Of a stretch of 64,000 bases of DNA, positions 1-10,882 are shown piece after piece. The position numbers and the translations under genes were made by a program. Position 1 is the first letter of the stretch; each line of letters opens with the position of its first letter. The DNA is from Rhizophagus clarus (taxonomy: Eukaryota; Glomeromycota; Glomeromycetes; Glomerales; Glomeraceae), in NCBI GenBank assembly GCA_015698045.1, contig BLAL01000054.1, forward strand, positions 620,001 through 684,000. Direction: 5' to 3'. The notes below the pieces were generated by a model, which searched no databases, had not been told where the DNA came from, and was given only the letters and a program-made list of their open reading frames with translations.

Positions 1-955
1 TTGAGTCATCGAGTTCTTGATCCAGTCAATATCAGAGTCACGTGAAGTCACGAGATGGGTCGGAGGAGGTAGCGAGGAGAAGAGCACATACGAAGTGGCA
101 GGCAGATCAGAGGGCCGATGAGTAGTTTTCAATTTGAGAGTGATATTCATCGCGTCTTCCCATTTACTTTTATCATAAGTACGCGGATTCCAAATGCGTT
201 TTTGAAGCTTCTAGATGAAATTGTTGTGAATCGCAGCTACGACCTTCATAGCAGACTGTCTGGGAATAGATAAGTCAACAAATAAATCTATGAACATTGT
301 GGGTAAACAACCCCAGATGAGTGCGTAAGAGGACCAATTGGAAGAAGAAGTGGTTCAACAAGAGAGAGAAGAGAGTTTCCTGAGCATAGGCGTAGGATCC
401 TTGTCAGCCAATTCACCAGCTTCACGAAGCTTGAAAAATAAATGATTTTGATAAGATTGGAAAATTTGATGCATAATGGAGCGGCGTTTAGAGTAAAGGA
501 TCAAGTGCATCAAGTCTTCCATGCGATTGCGGCATGAACGGCACGTAAGAAGTTCAATATAAAGATCAGAGCGAGTAATCTTTAATTTCTCCAGGAGAGG
601 CAAATTATTGAGGAAGAGTTTAAATTTGAAGGCATAATGCCGAGCAGCGTGAGAAGCCTGAAAAGAAGCGTCGTGTGCCAGGGAAAAATTGAGAGCGAAC
701 CAAGTGAGTTCCCAGTCCACTATGTAGTCGTCCTTATTATATAAACAATAAATAAATTGAAAACGTTTAAGAGATAAAAGGTCCTTCAAAAAGGTGGCCT
801 GAAAGTAAAGCTTGAAGAAGAATTTAAATTCAAATTAACCAATCCATTTAATTGAATCAGAATAAATAGAATATTTCAAACGAGGGTTTCTGAGCAACAG
901 TGCAGCCAAAAGTGGAGGAACCTCGTCAGGGATTACCATATAAGTAAATAAATAA
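1..955 (-). pseudogene. LINE fragment (ORF2 C-terminal region), cut by the window edge
   Basis: A minus-strand frame of 144 residues (355-789) carries a C-x2-C...H arrangement (LLTCRSCRNRMEDLMHLILY), like the zinc-finger tail seen after the RNase H domain of the intact-length LINE at 3.1-10.9 kb. Coding resemblance continues on both sides: upstream residues such as LPDEVPPLLAALL near 900, and downstream text reaching position 1. A TGA stop lies right after the CRSC block. The 3' end of the element lies outside the window, and coding-like sequence ends near 955. This is a partial, inactive non-LTR retrotransposon copy. The clade is not assigned. Confidence 0.6.
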
Positions 956-1278
956 AATTACATTCATATAAATTAAATGTATTTATCGAATATTCAAACT
1001 GATTTTGATATTTAGAACTATGTTCTTTATCATAATGGTAACCCTAAGCGGCAGCTGTGGATGCGTACTGGCCAAAGATATTATTGCGAATTTAGAACAA
1101 GATTTTGAGAGAGGCCGGGTAATTATACTATAATAAAATTTATAATTAATATTTACGTTCATGTTTTAAATTTGATAAATTTGATCAATTTTAGTCATGT
1201 GTGATGATTGTAGGAGAAGGAGAAACTTACCTACATATCGTAGAAGATAATTATTTTTATTTTTTTATTTATTAAGTG
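956..1278. other. AT-rich spacer, no gene seen
   Basis: Low-complexity AT-rich DNA between the LINE fragment and a short repeat-flanked segment. No convincing coding frame, RNA gene or regulatory motif was found. Confidence 0.5.
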
Positions 1279-1418
1279 AGTAGCTAGGCCCAGTCCGTAC
1301 CAAATATCGGCTGGAGACTCACGTTTTTTTTGGGCTGTGACTGATACTGACGTTCACGCCATACAGCCTAGGTACTATTTTATAAAATAGTAGCGAACAA
1401 GTATCAAATGTGTATTTT
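1279..1418. repeat. 140-bp segment flanked by 10-bp direct repeats, with a 20-bp perfect palindrome
   Basis: The direct repeat TTTATTAAGT occurs at 1269-1278 and 1419-1428 and brackets a segment of more balanced base composition than its surroundings. Inside are a stem GGCTGT...ACAGCC (about 1333-1368) and the perfect palindrome TACTATTTTATAAAATAGTA at 1373-1392. The layout fits a small inserted element with a target-site duplication, such as a SINE, MITE or LINE 3' piece. No clear tRNA box A and box B pair at normal spacing was found, so the class is open. Confidence 0.35.
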
Positions 1419-1633
1419 TTTATTAAGTTATAATAAAAATTTAATTTTAACATAAAAATTGTAAATGATAAAAAATTCGTAAATAAAAATAAATTTGTTT
1501 TCCCAAACTTAAAAAAAAAGGTGTTTATATAAAAGAAAAGGTGTTTATATTATTTTTGATTATTCAATAGTATCACATGCCCCTTGTATACGTTCTACTG
1601 CATACGCAGCTTTAACGATTGAATAGTAATATT

Positions 1634-2768
1634 AAATTTTTGAAATATTTTAACCGTAATATTATGCAAGTTTACAGTCTCGTAAATTTTCAAAATATTT
1701 TAACTGTAATATTACGCAAGTTTACAGTCTCATAAATTTTTGAAATATTTCAACTGTAATATCACGCAGGTTTACAGTTTTGTAAATTTTCAAAATATTT
1801 CAACTGTAATATTACGCAGGTTTACAGTTTTGTAAATTTGCAGTAAGGATAGTGCCGCAATTGATTTATCAAATCCGCAATATTGCGGATTTTGGAGTTG
1901 AATTGCGGTTAGTGAACCGCAATTCTGCAATTCACCTGATCGGTTTTGGCAGTTTACCGAACCGATTTAATAAAAAAAACGTTTACGCAACATTTTTTTA
2001 ATTAATTTAACGAAAAAACGTTGCAAAACGTTTTTTCAAAGTATTTTAATTAATAAAAAGCGTTTCGCAACGTTTTTTTAATTAATTTAAAGAAAAAATG
2101 TTGCGAAACATTTTTTCAAAGTATATTTAATTAAAAAAAAATGTTGCGAAACGTTTTTTCAAAGTATATTTTAATTAAAAAAAACGTTTCGCAACGTTTT
2201 TTTGGATTGCTTTAGCGAAATTGCAATTCCGCAAATGTATCGCAATTCTGCAAATGTGCCGCAATTCCGCAATTATTCCGCAATTGAATTGCGGTACTTT
2301 GCGGAATTGCGGAATATTTGCGGAATTGCGGACAATTGTGGATTGCGGAATTGCGGATATTTAGGTTTAAAAATCCGCAATGTTCCGCAATACTGTAAAT
2401 CGCAATTATTCCGCAATTGCTTATTTGCGGCACCATCCTTAATTTGCAGAATATTTTAACCGTAATATTACGCAGGTTTACAGTTTTGTAAATTTTCAAA
2501 ATATTTCAACTGTAATATTACACAGGTTTACAGTCTCGTAAATTTTTGAAATATTTTGACCGTAATATTATGTAAATCTTACAATATTGAAAACTTGTGT
2601 AATATTTTGACCATAATATTGCATAAATCTTACGATATTGAAAACTTGCGTAATATTTTGACCGTAATATCACAAATTGTAAACTTATGTGATATTTCAA
2701 AATTTTTCAAAATATTATGCCATAAACTTTCGTAAACTTACAAAATCGTAAACTTACGCAATTTTTCG
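1634..2768. repeat. 50-bp tandem satellite, about 9 units, interrupted by a MITE
   Basis: Units start with AAATTTT at 1634, 1684, 1734, 1784 and 1834, then 2490, 2540, 2590 and 2641. Nearly all spacings are exactly 50 bp. Each unit has a dyad-like core (AATATTTTAACCGTAATATT) followed by CAGGTTTACAGT. Copies decay towards the right end. The unit starting at 1834 is split by the element at 1844-2441. Removing that element plus one 8-bp duplication restores a 50-bp unit (1834-1843 joined to 2450-2489). No coding function is suggested. Confidence 0.85.
1844..2441. mobile_element. hAT-like MITE with 17-bp terminal inverted repeats and 8-bp target duplication
   Basis: The left end reads TAAGGATAGTGCCGCAA. 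The reverse complement of the right end reads TAAGGATGGTGCCGCAA, so 16 of 17 bases match. The flanking 8-bp duplication ATTTGCAG lies at 1836-1843 and 2442-2449. An 8-bp duplication with short inverted ends is typical of hAT elements. The 598-bp interior has no transposase. It holds repeated CCGCAATT words at both sides and a central set of roughly 60-70-bp subrepeats built on GTTGCGAAACGTTTTTTCAA and its inverse, able to fold into long hairpins. It is a non-autonomous element needing a hAT transposase from elsewhere. Confidence 0.85.
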
Positions 2769-2854
2769 CCCTATAAAATTTCCTGATGAATATAATAACA
2801 TTATTAGTTAAATATTTATAAAAAAAAAATAAATTAATTAAATAATATTAATAA

Positions 2855-3119
2855 ATTACTTTCTATGATTTATTCCAGAATCAAATTGTCAAATTAAATG
2901 TTTATAAAATTCTTGTTTATATTTAGATTTAAAGCTATTAATAATATCAGCATCCATAGACTGAAGATGTGCAGTCATATTTAATGGAAGGTAAACGAGT
3001 TTAATATTAGTAAGATTAGATGTAATTTTCTTTTTTTTTTATTAAATTTATTAGATTCTTGCTTATCTGATACTTCATCATTACTGATTTCATCATTATT
3101 TTTTTCAAACCTTTTTGGA

Positions 3120-3126
<7 letters not shown>
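2855..3126 (-). pseudogene. Tigger/pogo transposase, C-terminal part (separated by LINE insertion)
   Basis: Reading leftward from 3126, the minus strand encodes FNPKRFEKNN, an acidic and lysine-rich stretch, then LPLNMTAHLQSMDADIINSF. The last block is the DDE_1 (CENP-B/Tigger/pogo) signature around the third catalytic Asp, which is present here as MDAD. The frame joins directly to the LLIDNTGSH block at the right edge of the LINE (about 10,883-10,910), so this is the other half of one transposase gene. Stops follow the YKHLI end near 2900. No left terminal inverted repeat was found, so the left end may be truncated. Confidence 0.75.
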
Positions 3127-3150
<24 letters not shown>

Positions 3151-3372
3151 AATTCAAACGTCATGTTATTTTTATTGTTAAATATTCAAAATCAAATACT
3201 ATATACAATACATAAATAACCCCCCCAGCTCAGCTAAATATGACCTATGAACAGAATGAAACTAATCAACTATAAACAAAATAAAACAAAATAAAACAAA
3301 AAATAAAACAAAATAAATATTCTAATTATAATAAAATAACCAAACTAAAATAAATTAAACTACAAATTAACC

Positions 3373-6161
3373 CTATAAACTAGTCAATAACAAATCATCA
3401 CCATCCCCTAATAAGTTGATTTTATAAAAACCTGGTAGTTTCTTAAACAACCAAGAGAAACTACTACCCGAATGAATCAGAGCCCGCATTTGAAGAAAAG
3501 TACGATCAAGCGCCTTCAAAAATTGATCTTTACTTGTGATGATGGGTGGTATTAGCGGTGGTGCCAAATATGGATCATCTAAAATTGAGGCTTCTGCACT
3601 CGGGTCATCACTTAATACTTGAGAAGGAGACCGCTGTCGTGATTTGTGTATTGAAAGAGAGGACATTTTGTCTTTTTTCGAGATGCCATTGCGTTGTTCC
3701 CATTCGACCATACGTTCACATCATGGGAGCCAAATGGTCAATTTAAAGAGCCAGATCAATCTAACCAATAATTTGGCGCAAAATAACACTGTATGCTAGT
3801 GCGGCCATTTGAAATGTCGTTGTATAAATGTAAATTGAGAGGAGTCCATTTTCCCAGCGGCCGCGCATGTAAGTAAATCTATAAATCCTGGAGAATGAAT
3901 TGATGTTCCTATCCATCCATCAATCACGCTATTAACTAAATTGGCTGAAGACAGTGAGTCAGAGAATTGAGGGAGTGTAATGACGAGGAAGTCCTGAAGT
4001 GAATCGTAAATTGATTGCCATAAATGCATCATGTGAGAGCAGGTTGCGAAGTGTGTAATGGTTTCATCAGCTTTTTCCTTACAAAATTGACAAGTAAAAT
4101 TTTGATAGAGAGAAGGTTTGCATCTTCAAAGCCAACGGCCCACTGGTAATTGTCTATGAAGGATCTTGATAATAAAATCCCATAGTGAATTCTGTTTAAG
4201 AGAGGTGCACCTAAAGTGCTTCACTTGCTGTATTGCGGTCCACGTAACCTCCCATTGGTATTATCGAGATCTCTGAACAAAAGCGTTTTAATTGACCCGT
4301 AAGTCTCTCCATTTACTGCATACTTGTACCAGGCCCATAGTGTTGAGAAAATTTCTTAGTTTTTGCTTGATCAGAGTGTCTTCAAAATGTGGGCTAAATC
4401 GGTAGTCCTGAGACCCAAAATTGAATGTCAAGTGATGATGTGTAGTGAGTTCTGTCCCCTTTTTCGCCAATTCATCTGCTAGTTCGTTTCATGGGTCACC
4501 TGCATGAGCTTTAACCTTAATTAGTTCTAAATCTAAATTCCTATCCTTAATTAAAAATATCAATATAAATTAAAATAAGAGAATTGTTAAAACCACGAGA
4601 ACGAAATTTACTACGAGAACATAAGAATCTAGTAATTGTCAAAATCAAACAATTACTATCCATATAAATCTTAACCCTACAACCCCGTAGACAAACAAGT
4701 AGGACCAAAAAGATTGCAAAAGTTTCGCCTTTGTAGACGATGGCCAATTTACTATTCGTATAAAAAATTGTTGATTGGAATGTGTTTTCACAAATGCAGC
4801 GCCTTGATTGATGACCATAGAGCGATGGTCCAGGCATTCATCCAAAGGTCGTTTTAAATGAAAGGGAACGCCATTCTGAACAGATCCATCTGTGTAAAAT
4901 GATAATTCTTCAAAACAGCTTAAGTTTTCTTTAATCCTGATGAGGCTATCCTTATCATCTGAGGGGCCTATCCATCTGTTAATCCATATGTCATCATCAC
5001 GCCTATCATGTGGGATGGAAACAAGACAATCCATGGTTGCATATTGGGTGTCCTAGAGCGATTTGATTGGTTGTTATCCCCAACTGTCAATAAACATTCA
5101 TTAAAAGTATCAATATTGTATCCAGTAAACCAAAGAGGGGAGTGAATAATCCAATAAAGAGTCCCTTGTGCAGTCAAAAGAGTAACGTTCAATTGAAACA
5201 TGATGAGCGAATCTAATGGCCATATAACCGTATGTACATCTTTATCTGTAACGTTGGAGCAATTCAAACTGTGGTCGAAATATGCTTCTCTATATAAATC
5301 TATAACATATACGCCCTTGTGACTATCACATGATTTATTTGTTATTCGTCCAATAAGCCAGGTGGTATCTGCTTGTACAGCAATCCATTCTTTTTGGCGA
5401 CCATCCTGCGAAGGCGGAGTGAGGAATTTTATAATGTGAAAGATTGATTGTGTCGATTGGTATTCAGGTAAAAGGTATCTAGAGTCAGGAGAAGCTAATA
5501 CAAAGTGTTCTAACTGAGTGAACCATTTGGCTTTAGGTCCCTTTCTTGAAAGACCGGCTAGGGTTTGGTATTGTTTCCATGTCATTAATGAGTATCTGTC
5601 ACACACGATCAATTGAGACAGGTCTACCAAAGGAAAGTGACTATTTCTATTATTAATCCGTATGATGGAGGCCGCTTTGTGAGATTTCAACCATACATCC
5701 AGAAGTGGGAATTCAACAGTTTTGATACTGAAACTTAACATATCCATCTGGTCCAACTTAAGGTTGACATGAAAATCTGTTGCTAGTAACAAATAAAACA
5801 AAGCTAAATTAGATCGGCTAGTGGCTATGTACAGTGATCTGAAATGCGGTTGAACATTGAAGCAACCATATGGTAATTTTATCAAAAGTTGTGCATGTCG
5901 TAAATACAGCAAAGTAGTGAAAGTAGCGTCATTGTGAGCATTCAGCACTGTGCATAGATTCATAATGCCAGTAGTGGAAACAACTATCCATAAACAATGA
6001 AACCCTATTATACCTTTATAGTACAGTACTGAAGTGGGAAAGAAACGTTGGACGTCTATGGTGTGCTTAACTAGAGCTAAAATGGGTCTTTCTATTGCGT
6101 TCCATTCCAGTTTGATGAAAGTGATAAGTTGGCTTAAATATATCAACTTAGGATATAGCAC
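3373..6161 (-). pseudogene. LINE ORF2: connecting region, RNase H and zinc-finger tail
   Basis: The sense direction is leftward. After a long connecting frame (4968-6161), a RNase H domain starts near 5.0 kb with SFYTDGSVQNG (first catalytic Asp) and continues with ETFAIF (Glu) and IYMDSN (second Asp). It ends with KAHAGDPWNELADELAKKG near 4.5 kb, the usual His/Asp end of a LINE RNase H. A C-x2-C...H finger (QFCKEKADETITHFATCSHM) follows near 4.05-4.10 kb, like the one in the fragment at 355-789. The last residues end near 3373. The region is broken into several frames. Catalytic residues are mostly still readable, so decay is moderate. Confidence 0.75.
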
Positions 6162-6169
6162 CTTATTAA

Positions 6170-7392
6170 TTAAATAAACTACATGCGCAATTGAAAGTCA
6201 TTTATGTCAGATGGCATGTAGAAATTCGTCCCGAATACATATGATGCGTTGCTTGGTGAGTGACCAGGTATTTTTAAGAGAAATCCAAATGCCAAGGTAC
6301 CAGGTTTCAGTTTGAATTGGGCGAATAGTGTCCCCTTCATGAGTCCCTAGAAAAACAGTGAGGAGAGGTCTGGGTAATGATGGGTTAATAACTATCAGTT
6401 CACACTTTTTATGATTGATTTTAATATCAACTAATTTGTAAAAACTTCATGCTAAATCTAGGGTATTTTGGATACGATTTCGTGTACAATCTATCCAGGT
6501 GGTATTATCCATATAGGCCAAAGCTGCGACCTGGTGTGACAGAATTTCTCATGTATCAGGGTCTCACAAGTTATGCGGCCAAATGCACTCCATGTTATAG
6601 CCGTTATCTGGTAAAGCAGTGATTGTGGTGAGTAGGGGGTTGTAATATATCCTTCAAAGTAGGAAGACAAACTATCCTCTTGATCGATACCATCCTCAGC
6701 TTGAAAAATGGGTGACAGTCTGAAAGCTGTTGCGACTTGGACATTCCTGCCCTTGAAAAGGTTAATGATGCATCTCACTGCGTGACGGGTAAACTGATGC
6801 AGTTTAAGGCAAGTTCCAAAAAATCCAAGCTGATAGAATCAAAGGCTTTAGATATATCTTGAAAGACAATCCATAGTTCCTTAGAATTTTCTTTAGCGTC
6901 TTCTATGAGGTTGTTAATTAATCTGATGGAGGATGCCGTGGATTCGCCTTTCAGTTCACAGTAATTAGCATTGCAGAGAATGTTGTGATCCTGTAGAATA
7001 TCTGTAAATTGCATACTGATGAATTTTGTAAAAATTTTTCTGACTACTTCCAAAAGGGCTATTGGCCTAATGTTGGACATATTGTATTTAAATTTGTCCA
7101 GTTTGGGGATTGGAAAAATTGTCAAAATTCACCAATCCGCAGAGCCTAAGCCAGTTAAAAAAATGGTGTGATAAAGTGCTAAGACAATTTCAACAAAGGT
7201 TGATGGGAGATGAAACATTAACTGATACGTAATACCTGAAGTGCCAGGAGCTGAAGCTTTGTTAATATCCTTCAAAATTTTTTGCCAAAATGTTAAAGTG
7301 AAATTATTATCCATTGACTCATATATGAGATTATCAGCATCTAATATGGGTTCATAAGCTTTTTCGTTTTTTGAACTGAAAAGCATATGCAT
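6170..7392 (-). pseudogene. LINE ORF2: reverse transcriptase domain with altered catalytic box
   Basis: RT motifs appear in order in the sense (leftward) direction: KASAPGTSGITYQ (motif 1/2 region), NIRPIALLEVVRKIFTK (finger motif), and VFQDISKAFDSI (motif A, with its catalytic Asp in KAFD). Near 6.51 kb the YxDD box reads AYMDNTTW, so the second Asp of the usual pair is Asn. A GAT to AAT change alone would explain this and would abolish polymerization. Sequence further left (TETWYLGIWIS) matches the usual post-YxDD region with LGI. The frame is interrupted near 7.13 kb and between 6.78 and 6.16 kb. Confidence 0.8.
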
Positions 7393-7605
7393 TCGTGGCA
7401 GCTTGTTTAACTTCGTCTAGGTGTAACAAAAGTTCCTGGAGCCCATCTTCTGTTGTGACCATGAGTCTGTCAATGTTGACATTAGGTTTACGTCTATCAA
7501 GAGACGAGGAGATCTATCTGGTCTGATCAGATTGGATGATCGCGAATCAAGCCTCAACTGCTGCCGTAATCTTGTTGTTTTGATAAGAATTGAATGCTTT
7601 CTGTT

Positions 7606-8845
7606 CTAATTTTTTTCTCTTTTGAGCGATCTGCTTAAGTTTGTAAAGCCATTCTGGTGAATCTGGAATAAATAAAATATCAAATTGAAGTTCCCAATTC
7701 TCAACATAATCGTTGTTAAATGATGGAATCTGCGAGTCCCATCAGTCTTTAAGATGTGAAAAGATCGCTGAGTCGTTTGGGGTATTAGCCTAATATTGGT
7801 GAACTTCATGAACAAAAATAAGTAAGATTGAAGTATGTTTGTCTAATTTTTTCATGTCAGACAGTCTATCCTTCAGAATCAATTTTGGGTGTAGTGTCTT
7901 TCACTTTCGCAAAGGTAAGGTATGCGCAGCCGCCGACATGAGAGTTTCTTTGATGTCTGCCCAACATTTGTCTATAATTTTCATGTTTCTTTGCGAGTGT
8001 TTGATTGGATCCGATGGGTCCAAGGTACTGTTGAGTTGGTTGATGAGCGGTCCAAAACTGTGCGCTGAGTCTGAAATATGAGCTTTGAATTGAGCCCAGT
8101 GATCTGATGTAATATCTTCCATTTTAATCGATAAATCTCTAAAATTAGGATTGTGAGGGGTAATTGGTTGTGTGTTCTTATATGCTACTGGAAAAATATT
8201 AGGTAAATATAAATTAATTGTAATGATATCATGATCGCTTTCGGTCAAAGTGTGTCCTTCGTAATGATGGGCAAATCTGAGGGAAGGAGTAATGTGACGT
8301 TGTATCCAAATATGGTTGATACGTGTATCAATCCTGAGGGCATCGTCATTTGATCTTCAGTGCCAGGAGAATTCCTTTAATTCAGGATTCAAAAATCTAA
8401 AAGAATCTATTAAATTAAGATGATTAAAACATAAAGGTATATCCTCTTTTTTATTTGGTGTAGGCAGGTTGACATCTAAGTCGCGATCAAAATGGAAGTT
8501 CATGTCGCCCATCCATATGTGAATAATGTTCAGATCTGACGTGGCATTATTCATGGTTTGTTCAAATATACGTAATGTCTGTTGATCGCGGGGAGGGAGG
8601 TAATAAACCTAAATCCATAGTTGACGGTGTTTAGTTCCAAATTTACTGACCATAAGAAAAGATGAAAAAATAACAGTGCTAAAGCGAAATCTTCGCCATT
8701 TTGAGTGGATCAGTAATGCTACTCCTGATCCTTTATTTTTTGTGGTGTGTTTTAAAGATCCTCTTATTTTATACGAACAATTATCAAAAGTATTAATATA
8801 ATGTTGTAAATTAGTACTATTAACGTTGGTTTCTGCAATCCTCAT
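7606..8845 (-). pseudogene. LINE ORF2: APE-type endonuclease domain
   Basis: The minus strand shows the apurinic-endonuclease-like fold motifs of LINEs: an early ETNV block, KGSGVALLIH, HIWMGDMNFHF (the GD-N motif), RINHIWI, and the C-terminal TESDHDIITI (SDH motif with its catalytic His). One TGA at 8357-8359 falls where related proteins would be expected to have Trp (WH-stop-RSND). A long charged stretch links this domain to the RT region. It would nick target DNA to prime reverse transcription. This copy is broken in several places. Confidence 0.75.
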
Positions 8846-9315
8846 AAAATCAAAACTATTTTCTTAACACCAAATTGATAAGACAGACAATCGGTGGAGA
8901 TGAGATGATAACCCGTTAATGTTGTGGAAACTGGAAACCAAGCTTTAAATTAATAAAATTACTGCTGTGATCAATGCTATCTAGATTGTTATTATTAAAA
9001 ATTATTCTAGCTCTTTGTAAGAAGATATCTAATTCTCGATTAAATGAAGGTGATATAACTGAGGTCGTGTTACTGTGATGTGAAACCAGTACGTTCAGAT
9101 CCTGATCTTGGTCTGATGGTTTCATTTCCAATGTGATAGGGTCCCCGGAAAGTTAAGTAGGTTGGGGAGGGTGTGCTATTAGCACAAACTCACCAACCCC
9201 TCAATGATCCCATCGTTATGTTTTGTTGAAGAGTTAGAGGAGGATAGATTGTTGTAGCTAGTAGAAGTAGCTGTAAAAGGCGAATTAGTATTGGTCGTAC
9301 CTTTGATGTATTAGC

Positions 9316-10839
9316 CTAATGCACCAGTATTTGCTCCTGTGGCGTATAAGGTAGACATGGTGCGCTGTCTTGGGTTAGGAGACTTAGAAATATGGCATTT
9401 TGTATGCTTTGATTTGTGTTTATTAGGATTTTGTGAAACATTATAGTGCTCTTCCTGTCTAATTTTGATATGATGTTTATCTTCTTGGTGAGTGATTGAA
9501 ACCAACTTATCCAGGGGAGGGGTCGAACAGTTGGAAGCTTGGCTAATTTCTTATTTCTTGCCGACCAATTGATGTTATAGTCACGCGACAAACCTGTAAT
9601 TCTATAATTATTGAAATGAACAATCATTGCGCATGTATTGAAGAGATTACATTCTGTAGAGAATTCAATTATGAATTTATCTTCTGACTGCCGGTATACA
9701 TGTCAAAGATTCTGCGCTGTGTAAGCTTCTTGTACCGCTGCCGGTGTAGTTTGATTATCAAAACTAACGAATTTTCTGCTATATTTCTTCCTCAGTGCGA
9801 TATCATTTTCATTAGCGTGGGCTGGGGCGAATCGATACAAAATTCTGTCTATTTCAATGGACCACATATCTTTAAGTTTTTTGCACTTGTCTAAATCTTT
9901 AACAGTAATAAAAACTGTAATAGTATCAGGGTTATTTTTTGAAGGTTTTAATCCTGATTTCTTTATAAAGAATCGACGCGAGCCCATTAATTTCGTGACT
10001 GCTTGTTTTATGGTATCTCTAGAGAGATGCTTGAGGACGTTCAAAATTTTAAATTCCTTTGAGGACATTCTCAAGCCATCGATAAGGAAATATGTCTTTT
10101 GGTGCATCTTAAGGAATGGGTGTAATCAGCATTTGTGGTTGAATAATCTAACCATGTGAAGCATTTCTTTATAGGAGAAGTTTTTAATGATAATTTCATT
10201 ATCCTCTTTGTTGATTTCGGTACCCATAAAACCTCTATAATCTCAAGTCAAAATTTCTATGTATACTGCTTTATTTTCAACTGTAAAATATTCTTCTATA
10301 TCTGAAAGTTTAACGTAAGCATCGTAAGTGATAGGTGCATCCTCGTCATTGTTAGCGTGCATGGAAACGTTATTGGAGATCTGGGTAGTAGAAGATTTTA
10401 ACGCATCAAGGACCGCCTTGGGATTTTTAATCTTCTTAATTGTGTGCCATTTACCATTAAGTAAGATCGTAGTCTCATATTGATTGTCTTGAATTTCCTC
10501 AGAAACTTGTTAACAATTTGGTAGAAAGGAGTGTTTCAGTGTGAAAAGAAGATCTGGTTTTTTATTATTATTTGAGTGTGACAACGGCGTTTCATCTGAG
10601 ATTATCATCAGATTATCCAAAACTGCGGAGACATCAATTGGGTGATCGTCTAGAGCATCCTTATTGGGAGGATCAGCAATTTGATCATAAGCGCCATTTG
10701 ACGAAAAATTTGTCATAAATGTGTCTTCTGACAATGATTTAAGGTCTTGGATGTATGGGTTAACGTGGTTGCCATAAGCACAGAAAGTCTGTTCCTCATC
10801 TTTATTTGGGGCTTTTAGGTCTATTAGATCCAAATCCAT
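9316..10839 (-). pseudogene. LINE ORF1-like protein
   Basis: The sense direction is leftward. An acidic N-terminal part (MDLDLIDLKAPNKDEEQ, 10,839-10,510) is followed by a middle region with VLDALKSSTTQI and YFTVENKAVYIEILT. Next comes a basic region (DTIKQAVTKLMGSRRFFIKK) that resembles the nucleic-acid-binding ORF1 proteins of fungal LINEs, then INWSARNKKLAKLP near 9.55 kb. In-frame TGA codons at 10,243-10,245 and near 10,127-10,132 break it. Its place just inside the 5' target duplication fits ORF1. No specific RNA-binding fold was confirmed. Confidence 0.55.
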
Positions 10840-10882
10840 CAGAATAGTATTCTCATGTGCAGGCGGGAATTTGGATTAAAAT

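Larger units (their letters stand above)
3127..10869 (-). mobile_element. 7.7-kb LINE (APE endonuclease, RT, RNase H), nearly full length but decayed
   Basis: A minus-strand non-LTR retrotransposon. Its poly(A) tail appears as a T-run ending at 3150. A 13-bp target-site duplication TTTGGATTAAAAT flanks it at 3114-3126 and 10,870-10,882. Order in the sense direction: ORF1-like protein (about 10.84-9.3 kb), endonuclease (8.85-7.6 kb), reverse transcriptase (7.4-6.2 kb), a connecting region, RNase H (5.0-4.3 kb) and a C-terminal C-C-H zinc finger (about 4.1-4.0 kb). An RNase H in ORF2 is found in the Tad1/I groups of LINEs; the clade is inferred only. Many in-frame stops and some frameshifts show that it is dead. 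The insertion lies inside a Tigger transposase gene. Confidence 0.9.

Noticed and set aside
1279-1418. tRNA-derived SINE
   Set aside because: A GTTCACGCC word resembles box B, but no box A lies at a proper distance.
2202-2499. Open frames on both strands within the MITE and satellite
   Set aside because: They translate CCGCAATT repeats and overlap each other; no protein family features.
2518-2700. 60-residue frame rich in Tyr and Ile
   Set aside because: It is a translation of the 50-bp satellite units.
1634-2768. CRISPR-like array
   Set aside because: Units are contiguous 50-bp repeats without unique spacers, in a eukaryotic nuclear context.
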